From NCBI GenBank assembly GCA_032207245.1, contig CM063498.1, positions 50,814,934-50,878,933 of the forward strand: a stretch of 64,000 nucleotides of DNA. Reading direction: 5' to 3'. The notes beneath the pieces were generated by a model. It saw only the letters and a program-made list of their open reading frames with translations, ran no database searches and was not told where the DNA came from. Origin of the DNA: Pardosa pseudoannulata. Its lineage: Eukaryota > Arthropoda > Arachnida > Araneae > Lycosidae. Made by a program: the position numbers and the translations under genes. Each line of letters begins with the position of its first letter. Within the stretch, counting starts at the first letter, position 1. Of the stretch, positions 11,580 through 23,335 are shown piece by piece.

Positions 11580-11999
11580 TATTTGATTTTGATGAAATTT
11601 TGTGAATGCAATTAATTTAATTTGAGAATGGTTTAGATTTACACTTTGATCCGAGAAAAAAAAGGTTTTTTTTTTATTAATAACAAAGAATTGCGTGCTT
11701 ATTAAGATTATTATATTATCGCTTGAAACTCTTCATTGCCAACGTATTTCTGGTTCGATGGTCAGAGCAACGAGCTTCTATACGAGATTTTCCACGATCG
11801 AATACTCGTACAGGTGTTACGGGGAATTTTAACTAAATATAATTACATTTCTGATAATTGTACGAATGGTGTCAAAATTTTTAAAAATATTTTTTCCAGA
11901 TTTTTGCATCAAAACGGCCTTAATTATCATTTATTTAAAAACTTGTTACATTTTTTGGATTAACAGACTTAAAACAAGTCAACGTATGTTGGGTCGTCT

Positions 12000-12003
<4 letters not shown>
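11580..12003 (+). mobile_element. Second, degenerate copy of the SINE-like repeat
   Basis: It aligns to 7640-8300: the same head motif (GATGAAATTTTGTGAATGCA), a CTTGAAACTCTTCATTGCC stretch, and a decayed B box (CGATCGAATAC near 11795). It is again followed by (TA)n at 12004-12047. The A box is no longer recognisable. Confidence 0.5.

Positions 12004-12047
<44 letters not shown>
12004..12047. repeat. (TA)n microsatellite at the SINE-like repeat end
   Basis: A TA run directly abutting the 3' end of the SINE-like repeat, followed by TATG/TACA steps to about 12140. Confidence 0.9.
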
Positions 12048-12048
<1 letters not shown>

Positions 12049-12967
12049 TATATGTACATATACATAGAAATGTATACCCATACATATATACATACATGTA
12101 TAACTATTCATTCAAATGCTATATATATATATATATATACATTCCTATTGAAGAATATACAATATGAAAGAATGCACGTTAAATTTTGCTATTGTTTTTT
12201 GCTTTTATTAATTTATCTACTTTGAACAGTGCTCAATCTAGCTTAACCTTTCTGCTGCGGTAGCTATATTTTACTAAAAGCATCTTATATTTTTTATAAT
12301 TACGAATTTTTCTCAGGTTCTACGGTCTCATGCTCATTTTATGCTTAGAAATTAGAAGATTCATGTATAATTTTCTCATGATCATTTAGATGCTCTGTTA
12401 AAATAAAAATTAATACACCATGTGAATAATTCCAATGATTAACTGTTAATCCTTAAACGTCTGGGGGAGCTCCAAAGTAGTATGTTTGATTTGTATGTAA
12501 TTCCGCTATTAAGATTCCGGAAAACTTTTGTCTGCTCAAGATTTTCCTTTCCTTCTTATAACCCATCTTTTCTGTGTACACTTGCCTGAGATAATTTACA
12601 AACAAGCTATGGAAATAAAGTGGTTTATGTTATTGAGCTACATAAACATAATTTATTGACCATAGGGACAGTGTTACACTTTACAAGCTTTCCCTGAATT
12701 GACAGCAATAATGTACCGCAAAGAATAGTTTGACAGGGATTAGCAGACCAAGACTTCTAGATACGATTGTAATTTTCTGTGAAAGCATTGGATATGTGTC
12801 ATTCGTACGTACAGTAATTTACAAATGTAATTAGCTTCAATAGAGAAAGGAACAAAAATGAGTTCTAGAGATAACAGAAATGTAAAGACGATAGTTAATA
12901 TTTTATATATGCATTGAGATTTCAAAAAATATTTAGGGTGGCTATAATTTATAATATAATTTTAGGG

Positions 12968-15605
12968 CTTTTCGAGTTTTTTTAAAAATCCCTAATGAAG
13001 TTTAAAATTATATGAGATTAGCCTTGACAAAAACTCAATGGAGAATTATAGTAATTAAGAAAACGCAAGCTTAGACTTCCTATATATTAATACTTAATGA
13101 AAAATATATCATGTAGCATAAGATTCCTTAAATGCCTATTAAATTGCACACTTTCTTTATTTTGATTGTAAGATATGTCCTGAAATTTTTATTAGTACCT
13201 AAATGTAATATTATTTATTATATTTAAAAATATACAACTATACCCTATATAAAAGTAGCCTAAGTTATGTGTTCGTCTCTCCTTAACCCTCCGAGTGGAA
13301 CACACCGGGGAAAAAAAGGTCTCCAAAAATACGCTAAAGTTTTATTGTGTCAGTTACCAAAGTGTTCTTTTACTTCACCCTTTGCCCCACCCTCGTTATT
13401 GTCTCATTACTTACGGTTATAAATATATATATAAATAGACATTATTGATTGTTAATTTTTAATACACATAAAGCTCGTCAAGTCTCGAAGATCATCACAT
13501 AAGAAATAACGTATTCTAAAAGTACGAATAATTTTTTTTTTTTGAGAATTATTTCTATTTTTTTCTAAAGTCATCCAAGATATTTCAGTGGTGCAATTAG
13601 AGATATATATGTTGCCGCAAACGAAATACTTCGAAATAGAGATTGACAAAGCCATGAGAAGCTATCAGCGTCTTTGTTCCTCAGAGAGTAGGGGTGCATC
13701 CCTCAATAAATGTCAGTCAAAGAGGGGTGCAGTTCCTAAACAATCGACCTGACCCTCCTACCTCATAATTTCATGGGGGAAAAGCACTGTCAGAAATGTA
13801 CAATACATTTATTTTTGGAACATATTTGGGGGTTGAAAATTGTCTGTGACAGCTGGCGGAATTGTACGTGCAAACCGCTTAGAGGGTTAAAGTGGTCCCC
13901 GATTATTGATTAGGTTGGACCTGGAATGGATAAAGGCATCTATATATGATTCTTGATGAATTAGGATTAGCAAAATTCAGCACGAGTTCACAATTATTTG
14001 AAATTCACCCCCTTTTCCCGCTTTCGATCATTTAATGCTATAATTTCTATCCCTATTTTCCCCAGTCAAGAACAGGCGATGATTGAACTCATCAATTTTT
14101 CACATTACAAGTAGATGAAATTATCATGTTTTTCTAGCATTACGACGTTAGTACATTTACCATGTCTTTTAATCATTTCTTATTTTACATTATTTAAATG
14201 TCTGCATAATTTCCATACGTTTTATCATTGAACATTGATATTACGTAAATAATTTTCTTTTATATTTGACTTAAATAACAGATTAGATGCGTATGTGATA
14301 ATTTTAAATTTAATCATCGATTATTAATTGTTGCAATGAAAATTTTATCCCCGGTATTAACAAGAAATTCATTTCATAAAATAGTATAAATATGTATTAC
14401 ATGGACTAATAATTATCAAGTTATATATCTTTGAAAATTAAGAAGTTTGTTCGTTTGTGTTTTATTCATAACTAGACGGTTTACAGTCGATTAGCTAACT
14501 TTTTGACACCATTCATATATACCGCCAAATAATCAATGTCAATATTAAAACCACTTCTGTCCATCCTATCCCGTAATATGACAAGATACATTAAAGTTGA
14601 CAATTTACATACTGTTAGTAAAGATAAACAAATTATAGAGCGTGTACCAGAAAATTATCAGCTAAAACACAAACCATTTTTTTTACCTGACCTATAGGGT
14701 AGTTTACAATTCTGGAAAATTAAAAATTTTAAAGATCCAGTCATATAACTGGCTATATGATAGTATTTAATTAAAGTAAAAAACTTCGTTCTGATTAAAA
14801 AGTATTAATTAAACTGCAAGTAATGGTAACTAATCTGGATTATAAAAACATTAGTATTTAAACAGAAATTTATTGTCTCAGTTTACGCGGCTGTATTAAA
14901 TTTTACCCTTATAGAATAATTTTGTCAAATAAAATATAATACTCAATTGTGTTGCTTTATAATTTAACAAAATGTCGAGAAGTCGTTACATTCAACAATT
15001 TCGATCTGTGGCTCTGTTAGTAATGTGTGTTAAGTAAGTGTGGCGCGTATAAAATTTTAGTGTAAATTTTATTAATGTGAATTTAGTGTAAATTTTATAT
15101 GCATTTAATTTTTCACTAAGAAATAATATACTTTGTATACATTTAGTGTAAATTACAATTGTAAAATTTTACATTTTTATTATATTTTTGTCAAATTGTA
15201 ATACAATACTTACTTGTGTTACATCAGAATTTCACAAAAAATGGGGAAGGAGGCGTTACACAAGAAACAATATATACGTATGGATCTTTCGTTGAAACAC
15301 ATCCGTAAAATAAGTCTGTCCACGGTACTGCCCGAACTCAAGTGTTTCCTTCAAACTGCTAAAGCTCTTAAGGTTTGTAAACTTTGATAAATCATTTCTT
15401 TTTTCACAAATTGGTTAGAATTTTGTTTAGAAAACGCGGGATTAATTCCTTTCTTATTCACACAGTGTCGTCTTAACAGTGTAAAAAAAGACTGCCTCCA
15501 ATTTTAACGATTAATCGATGTAATATTGCGAACATGTTGTTAAGTATTTTACGTAATTAATATCGTGTTTGCATGTAAAACTTCTTATCCTATCCCTTCT
15601 GTACC
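12968..15605 (+). repeat. Old diverged unit fragments in the array orientation
   Basis: From about 12968 homology resumes with the opposite orientation: 12968-13240 matches about 24790-25060, and 14750-15400 matches about 25060-25620 with many differences. The piggyBac-like element at 13283-13890 interrupts it. 13891-14700 has no clear match in the array and no gene that I can see. 15400-15600 is a diverged copy of sequence around 25640-25760. Confidence 0.6.
13283..13890. mobile_element. piggyBac-like non-autonomous element (MITE)
   Basis: TTAA at both ends (13283-13286 and 13887-13890) is followed inward by imperfect inverted termini: CCCTCCGAGTGG on the left, and CCGCTTAGAGGG on the right, which reads CCCTCTAAGCGG when reversed. 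TTAA target duplication and CCCT-type ends are the piggyBac signature. There is no transposase ORF; the longest frame (67 codons, minus) has no recognisable motif. Its right ~430 bp recurs at 17345-17812. Confidence 0.65.
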
Positions 15606-16085
15606 TCAGTATCCCTTCTGTCTTTTCTTCAAACTTCTAAAGCTCTTAAAGTTTGTACTCTTTTAAAATTATTTTCTTCTTTCATAATTTGGTTAAAATT
15701 GTTTTTAGGAAACACAGACTTAATTCTTCTCTTATCGGCACAGTGACTTCATTAGAGCATAACAAAGAATGAATCGAGTTTAACGAAAAATCGATGTATG
15801 ATTGCTAAAAATATGTATTTAAGAATTTTGCGTAATGAATTTTGTTTTTCACGTAAAAAAATTATATATGTTATCCTTTTTGTAACACTGTGAGTGAGGA
15901 ATCTTCAGTTAGGAAAATTCAGTGTAACATTTTTGTAACATCGTGAGTGACGAAAATTTAGTGATTAAAACGCATGCACTGTGAAATCATGTCACTCACT
16001 TTATAATATCACCTTTATTTCTTTGTTTAAAAAATAATCAATACCTCAGGGGTTGGCAGGCCAAGCTGGGTCTTCTGCTTTTTCC
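15606..16085 (+). repeat. Young-type unit tract within older copy
   Basis: This stretch is nearly identical to 25610-26085 and the equivalent parts of units B to D, including one repeat of the 39-bp minisatellite (about 15924-15962). Both its neighbours are much more diverged from the same units. Confidence 0.6.
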
Positions 16086-17040
16086 CTGCTTCTAAATTAC
16101 GAAAACCCACTTGAGCGGAAGTCGTAGTTTTATTCTAGCATTAAACGAAAGACGCAACCCTTTGCCTTGATAGGAGTAGCGTATGACTCAATCATATTTT
16201 GTTTGACAAAGAAGCATCAGAAACATAAAAAGTTCATCGAGGTATCTCTTTCACGGGTTCGTGGTTGTATAGTCAGTTACAAAATCCACCCCAAGTTAAT
16301 CTTTAGGAGCTTATTCATACATTCAGCATAAAAGTAGACACGACTAAATAAATCTACTCCTTTAGAGCTCTCTCTCAATAGTACAATCCGCTAACTTTCC
16401 TAAATTTATAACTTATTTTAATACTCTTAATATATAATGGGTAAGTTAACTTAATTCCTATTCTTTACAACCTCTTTGCCATTGGCTAAGGTTTAATTAA
16501 GTTCTAGGTGAACCTTTCTTATAACAAGTAAAAACGTTTTAAACCTTCCTAATGATGGTGTTTTTTTCAGGCTCACTAAAAAAATCAAGGTATTTGTTGG
16601 ATGTTCATAGCCGTTTGAAATCGAATTTAAGACGTAGATCCTGGTCTCAAAACTCCTCGTGTAGTGAACAGTATATCGTAGCGTTGTAACCTAAACCCTT
16701 ATAGGGTAATTATAGTTTGCATTTGAGAAAATTTTCAAGTGAATAGTTATGAAATTATTATATTCCCTTTTATATTTTCTTTTTTCCCACCATTAGAAAA
16801 TGTGTTCGCCTATCCTAGAATATTGTTTTATATATAAACGAGCACGAATTAATACTTTTTTCTTAGCTTTTCAACTCGTAAGACGGCGATAGAAATATGT
16901 TCATATTTATTTATTATTACTAAAAATAAATATGTTTCGAAGTTGAAATAAATATGTTCTGAAAGTCATAGAAAGTCATAGAGGTGAATTAGAAATTTCG
17001 TAAAAAAATAATTTTATATTAGGCTTTAGTTTAAATAATA

Positions 17041-17043
<3 letters not shown>
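16086..17043 (+). repeat. Diverged unit segment
   Basis: It matches about 26090-27360 of unit A with many substitutions and indels. The 68-codon and 109-codon frames that stay open in some young units are broken here. No gene is seen. Confidence 0.6.

Positions 17044-17091
<48 letters not shown>
17044..17091. repeat. (TA)n microsatellite
   Basis: A pure TA run. The 250 bp after it (17092-17344) match nothing else I can identify in the window. Confidence 0.95.
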
Positions 17092-17093
<2 letters not shown>

Positions 17094-17344
17094 AATACAT
17101 AAAAATTTGTTGCAAAAACCGGTACCAAATATACTAATACAAATTTATGTCTAGCAAAAAAAACAAAAAAAAAGAAAAACAGCCCAAACTCGAGTTAAAA
17201 TGTTTAATTTTCAACTAATTTGAAAAAAGATGTAGAAAAATTATAACAATTTTTTACTTTAATAAAAAGAATAGAAAATTAGAATTTTATACATTCATAT
17301 AAGTGTTTTATATGTGCCTAGCTAGAATTAACAGCCAAAGTTTT

Positions 17345-17812
17345 AAAAATTATTGTTAATTTTAAATACACATAAAGCTCGTCGAGTTTCGAAGATCATG
17401 CTATAAGAAATAATGGATTAAAAAAGTACAGATAAAAATATTCTTTGAGAGACTTATTTACATTTCTTTACGAAACGTCAAGAAGTTACAAGATATTTAA
17501 GTGGGGCAGTTAGAAATACATCAGTTACCGTAAGGAAATACTTTGAAATAGAGCTTAACAAAGCCATGAAAAGTTATCAGCATCTTTGTGCCTCAGGGAA
17601 TAGGGGTGCATCCTCAGTTTCAGCCAAAGAGGGGTTCCCAAACAATAGACTGGACCCTCCAACCACAAGAGTAAATGGGGGAAAGAAATGTCAAATTTGT
17701 ACGTGATATCCACTTTCGGAGCACTTTTGAGGTTGAAAATTGTACGTGACAACCGCTTTAGAGAAACCACCCTTGTGCCAGAATTGTAACTGACAACCGC
17801 TTATAAGGTTAA
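17345..17812. mobile_element. 5'-truncated second copy of the piggyBac-like element
   Basis: Homologous to 13445-13890, starting at CACATAAAGCTCGTC and ending CCGCTTATAAGG before TTAA at 17809-17812. The left terminus is missing. The sequence right after the TTAA (TATATTCTTT) is what follows TTTAA in the uninterrupted units (near 27207), so the right junction looks like a genuine insertion at that TTAA. Confidence 0.55.
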
Positions 17813-18617
17813 TATATTCTTTTTTTCCCACGGTTAGAAACTGTTTTTCTATATCCCTGATCTAGAATATTGATTTATATATGTACCAGCACGAATCAAT
17901 ACTTTTTCTTGTGATTTAAACTAGTAAGAGGGCGATAGAGATATGTTCATATTTATTACACCATTTCTTATCATTATCGAATTGCTTGTCTGGTTCGAAT
18001 CGTTGAGGTTATTATATTTGATGGTAAGTGAAAATGCAGAATCTGCAATAAAGCCACTGTTGACACAGAAAATAAATAAAAATTTATAAATTTCATTTTA
18101 ATAAAGTTAAAAATTTTAAACGCACATAAATTTCAATCTATGTTACACTAGCATTTCTTTATATTATTTTGGTTTTTATATTACAGGAATCATTCGATGC
18201 AATTTATCCTCTAAGTTTATATACACTTTTTCTTTAAATTTTTTAAAAATATGAAAGGACAAATTCATATTTTTAGAGTTTTATTTTTTATAAGAGTTAT
18301 ATAATATATTTTGTTAAAATAATAACATTTCAAAAATTTGCCATGTGATTAATAATTTGGAACTGTATGAACTGTATGTTTGAATTAGTAAAAATATATC
18401 GGTGAGTAACTGACCAGAATATCTTTTATATAATTTGAATTAAAATGGAGATATAAAAATTTCAGTTTGGATAATCTAGGAATATATTATTCTGAAATAA
18501 ATGAATTTTTGATCCATGTAGATGTTGTAGCATATACAGCTGTGATATAAAAATCATATTAAATATTTTATGAAGTATTATATAAATACTATATAAAAAT
18601 ATAATATTCTTATAATT
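17813..18617 (+). repeat. Young-type partial unit preceding unit A
   Basis: Nearly identical to 27208-28012 and to the ends of B, C and D. It is the end of a unit whose remainder is replaced by older sequence. No gene is seen. Confidence 0.85.
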
Positions 18618-19679
18618 TTATATATAATAACTGCTTATGCGGTTACTGCAGCCGCATTCAGTTTTCATCACCCATTATCTTTTATAATACAGCAATAATT
18701 ATGATATTTTCTCAAAAAATATTTTGTACCTCAAAATATTAACAAAAACGATACTAAAGATACTAAATGATTAACATCGATGGGAGAGCAGTATTTTTTT
18801 CAAAACTTTTGGAAATTTATTTTCTATAGATCCACCCTGAATGTTTTTTAAATCTCAATGCAGATATAAATCATTCGCTAACGTTTTTATATTTCTGTTA
18901 TCTCTGAAACTAGTTTTTGATATCTTCTCTATTGTAGCTAATAACATTTGTGAATTACTTTGAGTAAGAAGGACACCCATTCAATTCTTTCCCACAAAAT
19001 CACAGTCACATAGAAGTTGTAGTCGGATAATCCCTGTCAGACTATTCTTTGCGGTACATTATTGCTGTCAGATCAGAGAGGGAGTGTAAAATGTAACTGC
19101 CCTTGTGGTCAATAAAGGATACGATTGTGCAAATCAGTAACATAAACCCTTTTCTTTACAAAGCATGTTGGTAAATAACCTCAGGCATATGTACGCAGAA
19201 GTGTTGGAATACAAGATGAAAAAGAAAATTTTAAACAGACAAAAGTTTTCTGGAATCTTAATAACGGAAGTACATACAATTCAAACATTCTATGTTCGAG
19301 CTCCCTCAGACGTTTGAGGATTGAGAGTTATTCATTGGAAATATTCATAGGGAGTATTAATTTTTATTTTGACAGAGCCTATGAATGACCCTGAGAAAAT
19401 TAAACATGAATCATTCCTCTATGTTCTAGGCATAAAATGTGCATAATACGGTAGAACCTGAGAAAAAATTTGTAATTATAAAAAATAAAAGATGCCTTTC
19501 GTAAAATAAAGCTACCGCAGCAGAAAAGTTAAGCTAAATTGACCACTATTTGTAGTAGATAATAAATATTAAAAGCTAAAAACAGTAATAAAAGTTAACG
19601 TGTATTTTTCTTTAGTATTATGTATTCTACAATAGGAATATATTGAAAAATATTGCATTTGAATGAATAGCTTTACATG

Positions 19680-20400
<721 letters not shown>

Positions 20401-21462
20401 TGATTCAAAGCCTGAAAAGAAATATATTTCGAGCGATACCATCTACTTTTACGCTATCATATATGTGTGTTTGTGTGTGGTTAGATGCGCAACCATATAT
20501 ATGTGTATGTGTGTGTACATGTATACATTTATAACTCTTCTGAGCGCCTCGGCCAGAAGGCATGCATCCCTGTTCTCCTCAACTAAATTTTATACTCTGT
20601 ATAGGAAAGAAAATTTTAATAAACTATGGTAATTTTAAACAAAGGGGGCTGTTATAAAATTAACACTCATTCGAATACATCTATGTAATTTTAAAATTTT
20701 CTATTCTGTAATTTACATTAATTTCATTGGTAGCATACTAAATTTTTATGCGATGTTCTTGGTTCAATCAGTCTATCTACACCAGGTCGAAAAGTCACTC
20801 ACTTCCGTTACATACTTTTGTTTTCTGCATTTCCTAAATGCATGCAAACGTAAAAATATATTATTAATAATTACAAGCATCGGTACTGAGATACAGGTGA
20901 ATGATAAACGTATTAGCATATCTAAGAAATTATAACCAGTTAGTATAATTATAACAACAATTAAAACAACTTAAAAACGTGCTTATTTATTTCTCATAAG
21001 AGTGCTTTTTCTGGCCTATAGAAACAGTCGTAGAATTCAAAGCGTTTACAATGGCAAAAAGATAGTAATGATCTCACTTTTTTCCTTCGACAATATACAT
21101 CTATATTAAGAACGTATAAAATACGATCGCAAGTAACTGTCATAAATTCAGACTTTCGTTTTGATGTGTGTAAAAGGAATGTAAACTCTATTATTTAAGT
21201 TCAACATTTAATTTGGGTGTCAAGAAAAAATGAAACTAAATAACACTGCATGAACTGAGAAAATTGTGAAAAACTTAAGGGTGAATAATATTTTACATAT
21301 TACATATATATTAATTTATGCATAATATATGTATACATGTGCATATAAATATAAATCCGTGTGCTTATACATGCCTTTATGTGTATTTACAGCTATATCT
21401 GTTATTCTATAAATGCGTCTGTACATGTTCGTGTATTATTTCTATCAAACTTAGTTGTTTGC

Positions 21463-21598
<136 letters not shown>

Positions 21599-22584
21599 AA
21601 TTTTCACAATTTGAATCCTAATTAAAATATCAAACTTATATAGGAAGATTTAGGAAAAAATGATTACATATTTACTTTCAAAGTGCGTTTATGAAAGATT
21701 AATCTACTAATCTTTTTTGGTATACTAATTTTCTAGAAGTTACTTAACACTTTACACTTAAAGGTTACGTAACATTTCGAAACATAACATTCTATATATT
21801 TTTCCTTTTGTATTTTATAACTGATTTGAATTTTTATGTTCAATAACGTTAAAATTGTTGAAAGTATATATCCTTAATCTTTTTTAAACTTTAAATATAC
21901 TAACTAAAAATTCGTTCAACCTAATTTACTTCCTGGCAAAGAAAAAAATATTTTTGTTAAAATTGGCCACATTTCTACATGGGAACAAATTTGAACAAAT
22001 TAGAATGTATAATTATTATAATATGCCCCAATACCAATAAATAAATAGACTAAAAAGTAATAAAATCAATTAAAATCATACAATAAATTAAATACTTGAC
22101 TAAGCACTTGAATCTTTATTAAAATATAACTTATCATTCGAAATGTATATAAAAAGCCTAAACACTTTTTTCCCTCCACTTTTTAATTAATAAGTAAGGT
22201 TCTTCAGTATCAATAGAAAAAAAATAACACAATCATAACACACCTAATTTTAAATTTTTTCTATTCAAAAATTTCTTTGGATAATAAAAAAAAACAAATA
22301 TTTAACATTGAAATTCCGACTGTAAACAAATTTCCCACCCCCCCACCCCCGAAAAAAAAGGAAAGAAAGATGTCTCCCCAACAACTGAAGAAGAGTAAAA
22401 AAACACCACTATAAAAAAGTTAGAAACAAAAATTATTTTAAAACTAAAATGCTTTATTGATATTGCTAAAATTATACAAAACGATAAACAAACATTTCTA
22501 GTCAACTGGTCACGTCAAAATTTCACAAGAGGATACACGAGATCACTGTAAATATATAGCTGAACTCACTTTTCAACTGCATAT

Positions 22585-22590
22585 TTTATT
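22585..22590 (-). terminator. Polyadenylation signal, copy A
   Basis: TTTATT on plus (AATAAA on minus), about 200 bp past the stop of the minus-strand ORF, as in unit L. Confidence 0.55.
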
Positions 22591-22614
22591 TCACTTCGAA
22601 AAACCAAGCAATGA

Positions 22615-22732
22615 TTAATCTTGAATCAACTGGAGCTGCTCATCAGCATACTTGAACACATCTTCTTAACCAGGAAAGGCTCCCTGGTAAACGGTCATAT
22701 AATATCCAGCCCGTTGAAGAAGGTAGCAGAAG
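22615..22732 (-). pseudogene. Degenerate duplicate of the ORF C-terminus, unit A
   Basis: Same structure as at 5265-5382: an internal TAA, CAG at the position of the ORF stop, and a terminal TAA at 22617-22615. It differs from the L copy by a few bases at the 5' end. Confidence 0.8.
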
Positions 22733-22789
22733 AACCCCTCGTGGTCCACTTCGAAGACATATCACTCAGTATTCTAGTATCAACTGGAG

Positions 22790-23335
22790 CTACTCTTCAG
22801 CATATTTGGCCAGAACTTCATAGCCGGGAAAGGCTTTCTGATAAACGGTCATATAATGTCCAGCACGTTGAAGGAAGTAGCGAACGAATCCTTCGTGCTC
22901 ATCTACTTCTGCGATTTTGCAGCAAAACTGGCAGACAGTTAACAGGAAAGAAAAGTAAAATCCGGGAGATTTAGAAATTAAATACAAACGGCACCATCCC
23001 ACGACAAAATTTTCTATTTCCTCAAGGGCCCTGAAGAATTCAGCCCTACTGTTGTTGGTGACGATTATGGAATGGATGCTGATCCGATTGTTGACATCGT
23101 AATTTGGGTAACGTCGCCGGGTTTCGTTGAGCATTCGTATGATGAACATCCCGATCTCCGGCTTAAAATCCCCGTTCAAGCTCTCTTGGATGTTTAAGGA
23201 GCTCACCCTGGTTCTTGTTTCCTCATCGACAATAGGGTCGTTTGCAATCACGAACAAGAACACGTCTTTGATGAATTGACGCATTCGAACCTTTTCGGGC
23301 CGGAGAGCATCCTGTATACGACTTTCAATATCCAT
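22790..23335 (-). CDS. Unrecognised 181-aa helical protein, copy A
   Basis: Same protein as the L copy. Reading the reverse complement against 4661-5206, I found no nucleotide difference, including at silent positions. Kozak context, upstream CCAAT box (23507-23511), TAG stop, downstream duplicate and AATAAA are all kept. A 78-codon frame in another phase (23248-23484) overlaps its first 88 bases, starting 149 bp upstream. Confidence 0.7.
   Translation of the reverse strand: MDIESRIQDALRPEKVRMRQFIKDVFLFVIANDPIVDEETRTRVSSLNIQESLNGDFKPEIGMFIIRMLNETRRRYPNYDVNNRISIHSIIVTNNSRAEFFRALEEIENFVVGWCRLYLISKSPGFYFSFLLTVCQFCCKIAEVDEHEGFVRYFLQRAGHYMTVYQKAFPGYEVLAKYAEE

Noticed and set aside
17555..17770. 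71-codon minus frame inside the truncated piggyBac-like element as a transposase fragment
   Set aside because: It shows no transposase motif, and the matching frame in the complete copy differs in phase and length.
20753..20935. 60-codon frame kept in all tandem units
   Set aside because: Short, low in coding character and absent from L. It is explained by recent duplication.
22621..22974. 117-codon frame opposite the 181-codon ORF, kept in most units
   Set aside because: It is antisense to the ORF and to its duplicated C-terminus. Its conservation follows from the identity of the ORF; there is no separate evidence.
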